DNA from: Marinibaculum pumilum
GTDB lineage: Bacteria > Pseudomonadota > Alphaproteobacteria > Ferrovibrionales > Ferrovibrionaceae
Assembly: GCF_042646425.1 (NCBI RefSeq)
Contig: NZ_JBHRTR010000029.1
Location: forward strand, 75,324 to 139,323
DNA: 64,000 nucleotides
Direction: 5' to 3'
Below are positions 40,910 through 48,380 of the stretch, one piece after another; the first letter of the stretch is position 1, and each line of letters opens with the position of its first letter. Below the pieces are notes generated by a model. The model was given only the letters and a program-made list of their open reading frames with translations. It had not been told where the DNA came from and ran no database searches. Both the position numbers and the translations under genes were made by a program.

Positions 40910-41959
40910 ATGCTCTGGCACCGGAAAGTGGCGCGGCGGGCACCCGGCATGACCCTGGAAGGGGTGCTGGGCGCCAACGACCGCCTGGACCGGGCCGCCG
41001 GGCGCAAGGTGCCGCGCCCCGGGGCGCTGTGCATCGCGGCCGACGGGCGCCTGCTGCTCTCCAGCGGCACCGGGATCCTGGCCCTGGCAGCCTGGGATGC
41101 CGAGCCCGAAGGCTGGGCCAGCTTCGATGCGCCCGTCACCGCCCTCGCCGCCTCGCCCGGCGGGGGGATCGCGGTCGGGCTTGCCGGCGGCGGGCTCTCG
41201 GTGCGCGCCCCGGACGGATCGCCGGCGGACGGCTGGCGGCCGCCGGACGGCCTCGCCTCCATCACCGACTGCCTGTTCCTGTCCGAGGACGAGGTCGCGC
41301 TCGTCGATTGCGGCTACGGGCCGGCGGACGACATCCTCTCCCTTGCGCCATGGGACGAGCGCGCGGCCGGCAAGGTCGTGGCGCTTCGACGCGACGGCGC
41401 GCCCCGCCTGCTGGCGGACCGATTGCACTGCCCGATGGGGCTCTGCCGTGCCGCGGACGGGCCCCTGATCGCCACGGAGCTGGAGCGTGCGCGGCTGGTC
41501 GAGGTCGACGGCGGCGCCGTGCGGCGGGCGGGCTTTCCCGGCTATCTGGGCCGTATCCGGCCGGGCCCGGAGGGCTACCTTCTCGCCTGCCTCGCCCGGC
41601 GCGACCCGCTGATCGAGTTCCTGAAGACGGAGACGGCCTTCGTCGCGGACATGAAGGCGGCGATCGACCCGCACCACTGGATCTCGCCGCGGGTCGATCC
41701 GGCCTTCAGCCACGACTTCCCGATCGAGCTCGGCGCCACCCGCCTGTTCGGCGAGGTGAAGCCCTGGGCGCCCTCCTTCTCCTACGGCCTGGTGATCGAG
41801 CTGGACGCGGAGATGATGCCGATCGCCTCCGCCCATTCCCGCGCCAACGGGCACCGCCATGCGATCACCGACATCCTGTCCTGGCGCGGCGACCTGATCG
41901 CGGTCAGCGCCGGCAGCGGCGAGGTCCTGAACCTCGGCCCCGGGGGCGCGGCGGCATGA
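40910..41959 (+). CDS. Free-standing SMP-30/strictosidine-synthase-like propeller, copy B
   Basis: A 349-residue protein without a signal peptide, so probably cytoplasmic. It matches the copy-A protein in order and in blocks such as FPGYLGRIRPGPEGYLL and WAPSFSYGLVIELD. As in copy A, the PDNIN motif of the fused domains is replaced (YLGRI), which points to a modified or lost metal site and perhaps a structural or regulatory role. Its stop overlaps the ATPase start (ATGA). Confidence 0.77.
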   Translation: MLWHRKVARRAPGMTLEGVLGANDRLDRAAGRKVPRPGALCIAADGRLLLSSGTGILALAAWDAEPEGWASFDAPVTALAASPGGGIAVGLAGGGLSVRAPDGSPADGWRPPDGLASITDCLFLSEDEVALVDCGYGPADDILSLAPWDERAAGKVVALRRDGAPRLLADRLHCPMGLCRAADGPLIATELERARLVEVDGGAVRRAGFPGYLGRIRPGPEGYLLACLARRDPLIEFLKTETAFVADMKAAIDPHHWISPRVDPAFSHDFPIELGATRLFGEVKPWAPSFSYGLVIELDAEMMPIASAHSRANGHRHAITDILSWRGDLIAVSAGSGEVLNLGPGGAAA

Positions 41960-43452
41960 CCGGCGGGCCGATCATCCGCCTGGAAAAGGCGACCAAGACC
42001 TATGGCGGCATCGCGGCCCTGGCCGAGGCCGATTTCGACCTCCGCCCGGGCGAGATCCACGCGCTGGTCGGGGAGAACGGGGCCGGCAAGTCGACCCTGT
42101 GCAAGCTGATCGCCGGGGTGATCCAGCCGTCCGAAGGGATCCTGAAGGTGGACGGCGAGGCGGTGACCCTGGCCAACCCGAAGGATGCGACCCGCCGCGG
42201 CATCTCGATGGTCTACCAGGAGACCAGTCTGGTGCCGCAGCTGACCGTCGCCCAGAACATGGTGCTGGGCCGGGAGCGGGCCTTCAACTCGGTCCGCAGG
42301 GTGCGCAGCGCGGCGCGCCAGGTGCTGCAGCGGCTGAACTTCAAGGTCGATCCCTCGGCTTTGGCCGGCTCGCTCTCCACCGCGAAGCGCCAGATGGTGG
42401 AGATCGCGCGCGCGGTCCTGAACGACGCGCGGGTGATCATCCTGGACGAACCCACCGCGGCCCTGACGCCGGAGGAGACCGACCATCTGTTCGACCTGAT
42501 GCGGTCGCTGCGCGCGAACGGCGTCGCGATGATCTTCATCTCGCACGCCCTGGAAGAGGCCCTCAACCACGCGGACCGGATCTCCGTCCTGCGCAACGGC
42601 CACCTTATGGTCACCGGGCCGGCAGCCGATTTCGACCGGGCGCGGCTGATCCATCACATGATCGGCGAGGATCTGGTCGAAACGGCGGCACCGGCGAAGA
42701 CACGGCGCAGGCCTGCCGCCGCCCTGCCCGTCCTGCAGGTGGAGAACCTGCGCATGGGCAGCATGGTCAACAACATGTCCTTCTCCGTCTTCCCGGGCGA
42801 AATCACCGGTCTGGCCGGCCTGATCGGCTCCGGCCGCAGCGAGGTGGCGAAGGTCATCCTGGGCCATACCAAGCGAAATTTCGGCGGCGGGCGGATCTGG
42901 CTCGACGGGCGGGAGGTGCGCTACGCCCTGCCATCTGAGGCGGTCCGCGACGGCATTGCCTATGTCAGCGAGGACCGGAAGCTCGACGGCTTCTTCGAGA
43001 CGATGAGCGTGCACGACAATATCGGCCTCGGCTGGCTGGCGAAGTTCGGCCGCGGCCGGGTCTTCGCACCGCTGCGGCGGATGCGCGAACGCGCGACGAC
43101 CTGGGAGGAACGGCTGTCGATCCGCCGCATCGGCGCCGACCAGTCGGTGCTCTACCTGTCCGGCGGCAACCAGCAGAAGGTGGTGATCGCCAAGTCGCTG
43201 GTGCAGGAGCCGCGCCTGGTGATCTTCGACGAGCCCACCCGCGGGGTCGATGTCGGCGCCATCGCCGAGATCCGCCAGATCGTGCGCGACTTCGCCGCCA
43301 GCGGCGCCGGCGTGATCCTGATCTCGTCCTATCTGCCGGAGATCCTGGACCTGTCCGACCGCATCCTGGTGGCGAAGAGCGGCACCATCGTCGCCGACTT
43401 CCCGCGCAGCGAGGCGACGGCGGCGAGGATCCTGCATGCCGCCATCCATTGA
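41956..43452 (+). CDS. Sugar-type ABC transporter ATPase, copy B (two domains)
   Basis: A 498-residue two-domain ATPase, identical in length to copy A. First domain: GENGAGKST, QETSLVPQLT, VIILDEPTAAL. Second domain: degenerate GLIGSGRSE, LSGGNQQKVVIAKSLVQ, LVIFDEPTRGVD. It is the last gene of the long operon. Beyond its stop lie only a few bases before the TetR-like remnant, so transcription probably ends soon after, although no clear terminator was found. Confidence 0.93.
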   Translation: MTGGPIIRLEKATKTYGGIAALAEADFDLRPGEIHALVGENGAGKSTLCKLIAGVIQPSEGILKVDGEAVTLANPKDATRRGISMVYQETSLVPQLTVAQNMVLGRERAFNSVRRVRSAARQVLQRLNFKVDPSALAGSLSTAKRQMVEIARAVLNDARVIILDEPTAALTPEETDHLFDLMRSLRANGVAMIFISHALEEALNHADRISVLRNGHLMVTGPAADFDRARLIHHMIGEDLVETAAPAKTRRRPAAALPVLQVENLRMGSMVNNMSFSVFPGEITGLAGLIGSGRSEVAKVILGHTKRNFGGGRIWLDGREVRYALPSEAVRDGIAYVSEDRKLDGFFETMSVHDNIGLGWLAKFGRGRVFAPLRRMRERATTWEERLSIRRIGADQSVLYLSGGNQQKVVIAKSLVQEPRLVIFDEPTRGVDVGAIAEIRQIVRDFAASGAGVILISSYLPEILDLSDRILVAKSGTIVADFPRSEATAARILHAAIH

Positions 43453-43474
43453 TGCGCCGCACCCGTTTTCGGGT

Positions 43475-43699
43475 CTGGACCGGCGTCTGCTGTTCCTGGG
43501 GATCTACCTGTTCAACGTGCTGACCGCGCGCGAGGGCACCGCCGCGCAGGCCCCAGAGCCGGATCCCTATTGGCAGTCGCCGCAGCTGCTGGAGGGCCAG
43601 ATCGACAGAGCCTGCGGCCTGGTGGAGGCGCCGGTCGGCGCCGGCGCGCCTCTCGACAAGGCGGGTGCCCGGAGCCAGCCGCTGCCGGCGTTCCTGTAG
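43475..43699 (+). pseudogene. C-terminal remnant of the TetR gene
   Basis: The translated block RLLFLGIYLFNVLTAREG to SQPLPAFL matches the last 70-75 residues of the TetR protein at 25971-26651 almost throughout, including the same stop codon and a few bases beyond it. The DNA-binding domain is absent. An open frame with an ATG at 43436 runs into it, but its first residues are unrelated. It is most simply a leftover of a duplicated TetR gene, cut at the junction when the transporter copies formed or were inserted. No function is expected. Confidence 0.75.
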
Positions 43700-43863
43700 G
43701 CCGACTGCCCAGATCTTGCCCCTGTGGTGCGTGCGTGCGGCATCGGCACAAATGCCTCTCGTCACCGACAACGTCACCGAGTAGCGGCCCCACTTCTTAC
43801 TTCCGATGTGGAAAATCCATGTCAGCATCAATCATTGATCATTGGCGCATCGCAGATGGATAC

Positions 43864-43891
43864 TTGACTCCGATTTAATGAATGTTAGGCT
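43864..43891 (+). promoter_or_regulatory. Candidate sigma-70-type promoter
   Basis: TTGACT (43864-43869) and TAGGCT (43886-43891) are spaced by 16 bases in an AT-rich stretch 43 bases before the ATG at 43934. The -35 box is good and the -10 box weak. Confidence 0.35.
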
Positions 43892-43933
43892 TAAAAAATT
43901 CGATCGAACATAGATGCACACCGGGAGGCCGTT

Positions 43934-44500
43934 ATGTGGACTCAGGGTTTGCGTTTTCTTTTCGGCCTTACCATTTCGCTTCTTTCTATTGTAATTGCCT
44001 CTCAGGTCCTGGCGGATCGACCCGTGTATAAATCACAGGGCGATGCCGATCTTTGCCGATGCTTCGAGAAGGGCGTGGACGACAGGGCGTCCGGCGCCCG
44101 CTACCGCACACCCTCCGGCTGCAAGAAGCACAGGTTCGCCGGCGACGAAGCGCCCTATCACGACGGCTACTATGAAGGCCGCTCGGAGGCCGACGAATGG
44201 TGCGGGAACGGCAGCAGACGCGGCGCCGGCAATAGCGGCGGCAGCGCTACCCCGAGGCAGAGCGGCCTCATCCAGACCGTAGGCGAGCTGGGCAAGTGGC
44301 AGACGCGCCACTACTACCGGGGAAGGGTGGGCCAGTCTTGCCGAGCCGGGTACATCCCCCACCAGGGCTATTGCTGGCAGACCTGCCCGCAGGGCTACAA
44401 GCCGTGGCGCATAAGCCGGGGGGACATCTGCGCACGATGTCCATTCGATGCTTCGGAAGTCCATCTCAGCGGCGATGGCGTCCTTACCTGCTTCAGATAG
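43934..44500 (+). CDS. Secreted cysteine-rich protein of unknown function
   Basis: A 188-residue protein with a signal peptide (hydrophobic stretch LRFLFGLTISLLSIVIASQVLA, cleavage near residue 27). The mature chain has ten cysteines and a Gly/Ser/Arg-rich linker (about 95-110). Two modules can be seen: an N-terminal part with DLCRCFEKG and DGYYEGRSEADEWCG, and a C-terminal part with SCRAGYIPHQGYCWQTCPQGYKP, then ICARC. The latter resembles small extracellular disulphide modules. I do not recognise a family. GGGAGG precedes the ATG. Codon use is less GC-biased than in neighbouring operons. Confidence 0.72.
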   Translation: MWTQGLRFLFGLTISLLSIVIASQVLADRPVYKSQGDADLCRCFEKGVDDRASGARYRTPSGCKKHRFAGDEAPYHDGYYEGRSEADEWCGNGSRRGAGNSGGSATPRQSGLIQTVGELGKWQTRHYYRGRVGQSCRAGYIPHQGYCWQTCPQGYKPWRISRGDICARCPFDASEVHLSGDGVLTCFR

Positions 44501-44879
44501 CGTGCCGGCACTGCTTCGGTGCCTGACCGGCACATATGTGCTTGCGCTCTGTCTGGCGGGCCTGCCAGTCGGGCTGCAAGCCGAGCAGCCGACGGCCGTA
44601 CGGATGCCCATGGCGGACTTGCTGTCGATTTGCGCCGGGAGTCCTGCGAACTGCGCACAGTTCGTCGACGGAGTTCTCGAAGCGGCGCGTGTCATCCAGG
44701 CGAACGAAGACCGCGGAGCCGAGGGGCGTCTGACGGTGCTGTGCCGTCCGCTGGTGCGGCATTCCGCGTCGGATCTCGTCGCCCGTATCCGGAGCAGGAT
44801 CGAGGAGCTGCCGGGGGAGGCGGACAAACCCGCCGCCCTCCTGATCATTCAGGCAGCAAACGACGCAGCGCCCTGCTGA
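44448..44879 (+). CDS. Rap1a/Tai-like immunity protein (putative)
   Basis: An up-to-143-residue protein with a hydrophobic signal-like segment (TGTYVLALCLAGLPVGLQA) followed by an 85-residue region. That region has the pattern of the Rap1a/Tai family: LLxxC...CAQFVDGVLEA...CRP...ASDLVARIRSRIEELP...A..LIIQA...APC, with four cysteines for two disulphides. Members sit in the periplasm and neutralise cell-wall amidases of type VI secretion systems; others are of unknown role. No amidase effector or type VI gene is in the window, so an orphan or repurposed gene is likely. The start is unclear: ATG at 44448 overlaps the upstream gene by 53 bases, and ATG 44475 or GTG 44502 are alternatives. Confidence 0.6.
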   Translation: MLRKSISAAMASLPASDSVPALLRCLTGTYVLALCLAGLPVGLQAEQPTAVRMPMADLLSICAGSPANCAQFVDGVLEAARVIQANEDRGAEGRLTVLCRPLVRHSASDLVARIRSRIEELPGEADKPAALLIIQAANDAAPC

Positions 44880-44914
44880 CCAGCCGGATCGCGGCCGCTG
44901 GCAGCGCCTGACCG

Positions 44915-44965
44915 GCCCGCTCCTGGACCGCGGCAAACCCGTCGATCCGGCTGCCAGGAGCGGGC
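44915..44965. terminator. Candidate bidirectional terminator hairpin
   Basis: GCCCGCTCCTGG (44915-44926) and CCAGGAGCGGGC (44954-44965) form a perfect 12-bp stem with a 27-base loop in the gap between convergent genes ending at 44879 and 44972. There is no T-run. Confidence 0.45.
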
Positions 44966-44971
44966 GCGCTC

Positions 44972-45250
44972 TCACGCCTTTCGCACGCGCCCGTAGATCA
45001 TGGCCGCCAATGCCACCAGCACGCTCCAGGCTGCAACCGCGCCCCAGAAGACGGGCTGGTCCAGTCCGATACTGCAACGGGAACCCTGTCGGCAATCCGG
45101 CGGGGGTGGCAGATCGAACACCAGGCCGATCCACACCCCGCCCGTCGCCTCGCCGTCGATCAGCACGGTCAACGGCGGAAAGATTCCGATGATCAGGAGA
45201 CCTGCGACATGGATCGCAGCCCAGAAGCGCCATCGGATCGCTCTTCTCAT
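44972..45250 (-). CDS. Small membrane protein of unknown function
   Basis: A 92-residue protein with two hydrophobic segments (about 10-32 and 68-86) joined by a loop with two cysteines (DCRQGSRCS) that could form a disulphide if periplasmic. The C-terminus is basic (YGRVRKA). GGGGG lies a few bases before the ATG. No family is recognised. It could be translated together with the propeller-like gene at 45358 upstream on the same strand. Confidence 0.55.
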   Translation of the reverse strand: MRRAIRWRFWAAIHVAGLLIIGIFPPLTVLIDGEATGGVWIGLVFDLPPPPDCRQGSRCSIGLDQPVFWGAVAAWSVLVALAAMIYGRVRKA

Positions 45251-45357
45251 CTGCGCCCCCCAGCCATGCGTCCCCGGTCAGGCTTCGCCCGTCCACGAGC
45301 GGACCCGGTGCCGGTCCCTCACCGGGCAGCGCCCGGGCCATGGAAGCATCCGGCATG

Positions 45358-46671
45358 TCATTGGCCTGTCCCGAAGAGTCCGGGAATTGCGTAGGCAACG
45401 ACCATCGGGACCGGGAAGCCGCTTCCTGTTGCGCGGGGCAGCCGCGCGTCGATCGCCAGGTAGACACGCTGTGCCGCAGCATCGACCGCCATGCCCTGGA
45501 TCTTGCTGTAGCGTGGATCCAATTCCGGGAAGTCGAGCGGCGCGCGCGCGAGGATCTGCCTTGCAGGCGCCATCAGGACCAGTTCAGCTCGCAACGGCAG
45601 CACCGGATCCAGTGCCATCAACCGTCCCGCCTCCTGTCCGCCGATCGCGCTCAGGCTTTGTGGGCCCTCCGGCGGGGCGACCCATTCCTCCTCGACCGTG
45701 CCATTCGGGTCGACCATGAAGCTCCAGCCCCGCGCGGCATTCTCGGACCGATGGCGAAACCCCCCGGTGCTTCCGAACACAGCGGTTCGCCCGTCCCCCG
45801 CCAGAAAAACGGCCGACCCGGCATCGGCATCGGGCCCGCCGTAAAGGCGCTGCCAGAGGAGTGCGCCATCCAGCGACAGGCGGGCGAGCCACAGGTCCGC
45901 CAGTGCCGCCGGCGGGGAATCCCGGCCGGTCACCGCAACCCCGGCCTCGTCGACGGCGATGGCCTGCGGATAGTTCCAGCCTGAGCCCTCGAAGAGGTGC
46001 TCCCACAAGACGCGGCCGTCGCCAGCCAGTCGTAACACCCACGGGCGGATTCGATCCGCTTCCTGCCAATATCCCAGGACCACGAAGCCTCCGGCGCCGT
46101 CCCCGGCAACATCCACGAAGCGTCCATTGCCGACGCGCTCCTGACCTGCAGCTGCAGGGAAGTGCATCCCAGGCCGAAGATGCAACTGCCAGAGCAATGC
46201 ACCCTGCGGGTCCAGGCGGAGCAGCCATGCGGCCCGCGGGACCGGGGAGTTGGAGGAATCCTTGCGCTGCAGAAGCGGATCCTCGCCCACGGCTATGGCA
46301 CCGCCCTCCCCGTCAGCGGCCACGCCAAACAGCTTCGCCGACACCGCACCGCGTTTGTGACCGCCGGAGAACCGCCAGGCAATGTGACCGTCGGCATTGA
46401 GCGCGGCGACGAACGCAGGTTTTTCGTCGGAGAAAGCGTTGCCCGCGGCGAGGACGAGGCCGCCGCCGGTCGCGATGCCCTGCACGCCCCCGTGGCCGGT
46501 CACCAGATCCAGGGCCCGCCATTCGCATGGCAGCGCGCAATGGCTCTCGAGAACCCGCCGATCCGCAGCGCCGGTATCGCCTGCCGCGGCAGGATGCAGG
46601 GCCAGACAGAACAAGGTCATGGGCCCCAGCAGCAGGTGCACCCCGTACCGCCGTGCGAGAGCGAAGATCAT
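45358..46671 (-). CDS. Secreted repeat protein, probable beta-propeller
   Basis: A 437-residue protein with a signal peptide (hydrophobic LLLGPMTLFCLALHPAAAG; cleavage near 30). The mature chain repeats units ending in motifs like AWLLRLDPQGALLWQ, PWVLRLAGDGRVLWE and LWLARLSLDGALLWQ, about 60-75 residues apart. This is typical of PQQ- or SBBP-type beta-propellers in which each blade carries a D/N-G-x-x-L-W turn. Such proteins often serve as binding scaffolds outside the cytoplasm. Two cysteines lie close together (SHCALPCEW). Function unknown. Confidence 0.68.
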   Translation of the reverse strand: MIFALARRYGVHLLLGPMTLFCLALHPAAAGDTGAADRRVLESHCALPCEWRALDLVTGHGGVQGIATGGGLVLAAGNAFSDEKPAFVAALNADGHIAWRFSGGHKRGAVSAKLFGVAADGEGGAIAVGEDPLLQRKDSSNSPVPRAAWLLRLDPQGALLWQLHLRPGMHFPAAAGQERVGNGRFVDVAGDGAGGFVVLGYWQEADRIRPWVLRLAGDGRVLWEHLFEGSGWNYPQAIAVDEAGVAVTGRDSPPAALADLWLARLSLDGALLWQRLYGGPDADAGSAVFLAGDGRTAVFGSTGGFRHRSENAARGWSFMVDPNGTVEEEWVAPPEGPQSLSAIGGQEAGRLMALDPVLPLRAELVLMAPARQILARAPLDFPELDPRYSKIQGMAVDAAAQRVYLAIDARLPRATGSGFPVPMVVAYAIPGLFGTGQ

Positions 46672-46842
46672 GACCCGACCGGGGGCTGGTACTGCGACGG
46701 AGCGAGACCGCCGGAGGCGGCCGGCCGGCGATCCGCATTCGCCAGGCCCGCCTGCAACGCGCGACGACAGGGCACGGCACGCAGGTTGATGGCGCATCGA
46801 CCTGCCCGCGGCCTTGCGTCAGTCATTACAGGCGGCTCCTCA

Positions 46843-47577
46843 TCAGTCTCCCAACGCGACGCCGGCGTTCAGCGTGTCGACCAGGAAGGCCGAGAGCGTC
46901 AGAAACAGGAAGAACAGTACGAGCGTGACCCAGGCGACTGCCCGTTGGCCCAGACCGCCTATCAACAACCACCACACCATCGGTACAAGCAGACCGGTCA
47001 GCAGGACCAGCGCCCCTTCGGATTCCGTCCACCGCGCAACCGCCAGGAATACCAGGGACGCAGGCAGGCCGACGATGGCCGAGCGGACCAGGACCTGCCC
47101 GACCCCGGCTCGTGTCGGGGACCGGGTCGTCCCCTCCGCGTGGGGCATCCCGATCACCTGAGCAAGGCGCGGATTGCGGAGCCGGAACAGGAGAGTGCGC
47201 CCGGCAAAGGCCAGCACAAGAATCGGCAAGGCCAGAAAGACGATCGCAAAGCCGAAGCCGAGGAGATAGAGCATCAGAATGTCGGGCGCGTCCGTCCATC
47301 CGGCTCCCGCGAACAAAGTGCCCGGGTGCAACAGCAGATCGCTCATGAATGCGGCCGGACCGCCCGGCGACGCGGCAAGGGCCAGCAGGGCACTGCCGAC
47401 GAGAAGGCTGCCGAGCGTGGCGCCGCGGCTGCCCACATCGCGCGCCGCCGCCTGGCAGCGCGGACACCAGTAGTGCAGCGAACCGCCCATTCGAAACAGC
47501 GACCAGCCATCCTGTCCGGCGATCCGCACAAGGCTTGCGTCGCCGCAAGAGGCGCATCTGCGCTCCGCCTGGAGCAT
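46843..47577 (-). CDS. Membrane protein with N-terminal zinc-ribbon-like motif
   Basis: A 244-residue protein. The first 45 residues hold two CxxC pairs (CASCGD and CPRCQ), a small zinc-ribbon pattern. The rest has about five hydrophobic segments (for example ILMLYLLGFGFAIVFLALPI and ALVLLTGLLVPMVWWLLI). Such a layout is known in uncharacterised membrane proteins; no function is offered. ATG at 47577 is preferred because GGCGGAA precedes it; a GTG at 47595 would add six residues. Confidence 0.6.
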   Translation of the reverse strand: MLQAERRCASCGDASLVRIAGQDGWSLFRMGGSLHYWCPRCQAAARDVGSRGATLGSLLVGSALLALAASPGGPAAFMSDLLLHPGTLFAGAGWTDAPDILMLYLLGFGFAIVFLALPILVLAFAGRTLLFRLRNPRLAQVIGMPHAEGTTRSPTRAGVGQVLVRSAIVGLPASLVFLAVARWTESEGALVLLTGLLVPMVWWLLIGGLGQRAVAWVTLVLFFLFLTLSAFLVDTLNAGVALGD

Positions 47578-47639
47578 GGCTTCCGCCTTTGGCACTCAGC
47601 AACCGGGCAGCTGTCCGCCTCGGGACGCCGGCAATACCG

Positions 47640-47921
47640 TCACCCGCAGATCCCAGGCGGTACCGCGCAATCCTTGGAGCAGCAGTCGGAATCCTTTTCG
47701 CAGCTGACGCCGCCCGCATAGCAGATCGGCACAAGACTTTCCGGCACCGGGCTTATCGGCAGGTCAGCCGCCCCGCCCGACAAATGCTGAACGCCTTTCG
47801 GGCTTTCGAAAGCAATGCTCGCGGCAGCCTCTTCCGCACCTGTATCGGCCTGCACGGCCGACAATCCGGTCAAGATCCCAAAGACAACAGCCGCCAACAG
47901 CGAGATGTGCCGATCGATCAT
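47640..47921 (-). CDS. Small secreted knottin-like peptide
   Basis: A 93-residue protein with a signal peptide (LLAAVVFGILTGLSAVQAD, cleavage near residue 21), an acidic/hydrophobic middle and a C-terminal 27-residue disulphide motif. The six cysteines follow C-x5-C-x5-CC-x3-C-x6-C (CYAGGVSCEKDSDCCSKDC then GICG). The SDCC core is that of inhibitor-cystine-knot peptides such as spider and cone-snail toxins, although bacterial homologues with this pattern are mostly undescribed. GGAGGA stands eight bases before ATG 47921. Confidence 0.65.
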   Translation of the reverse strand: MIDRHISLLAAVVFGILTGLSAVQADTGAEEAAASIAFESPKGVQHLSGGAADLPISPVPESLVPICYAGGVSCEKDSDCCSKDCAVPPGICG

Positions 47922-48059
47922 GACGAATCCTCCCTGTTCGTTCGAGCGCCTTTCGCGGCGTCGTTGCTGACGTGGCTCCTTCCACTTCCACAATGCGCGC
48001 CGCAGGTCCCATCCTGCCTGCAGGTCGGTTGGCTGCGCTCCAAGCCAACCCGGGGATCG

Positions 48060-48380
48060 CTATCCGCAGGACGAAGCATCCTGGCAGCACCTGGAGAAAT
48101 CCGTGTTGACCCGGGACTCGAACCACTTGCTATAGTAACCGGAACACTGTCGAGCCCATTCATCTACCAATCGGCCCGGTCCTGTCGCACAACCGGTCCT
48201 GTAACCGTTCCCACGATAGTACGCGTCGCGGTCCATCGTATGCGTTCCTGAATCTTCAGCTTGATTGACGGCGAAATTGTTCTTCGCATGCCAGCATCGG
48301 CTCTGCTGAGCAGTTGCCGTCCCGGTCGCCAGCATGCCGCCAACGATTAAGACTACCCCAAGGGCAATACGTGACTTCAC
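48060..48380 (-). CDS. Small secreted cysteine-containing protein
   Basis: A 106-residue protein with a signal peptide (ALGVVLIVGGMLATGTATAQQ, cleavage after about residue 24) and six cysteines, two of them adjacent (SRCCQDASSCG at the end). The start is a GTG at 48380 with GGGAGG seven to eight bases before it. The stretch DAYYRGNGYRTGCATGPG and DEWARQC faintly recalls DGYYEGRSEADEWCG of the secreted protein at 43934, which may indicate related modules. No family recognised. Confidence 0.62.
   Translation of the reverse strand: MKSRIALGVVLIVGGMLATGTATAQQSRCWHAKNNFAVNQAEDSGTHTMDRDAYYRGNGYRTGCATGPGRLVDEWARQCSGYYSKWFESRVNTDFSRCCQDASSCG

Noticed and set aside
43436..43474. ATG-started gene leading into the TetR remnant
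   Set aside because: Residues before the homologous block are unrelated to TetR and there is no ribosome site; the piece looks like a remnant without function.
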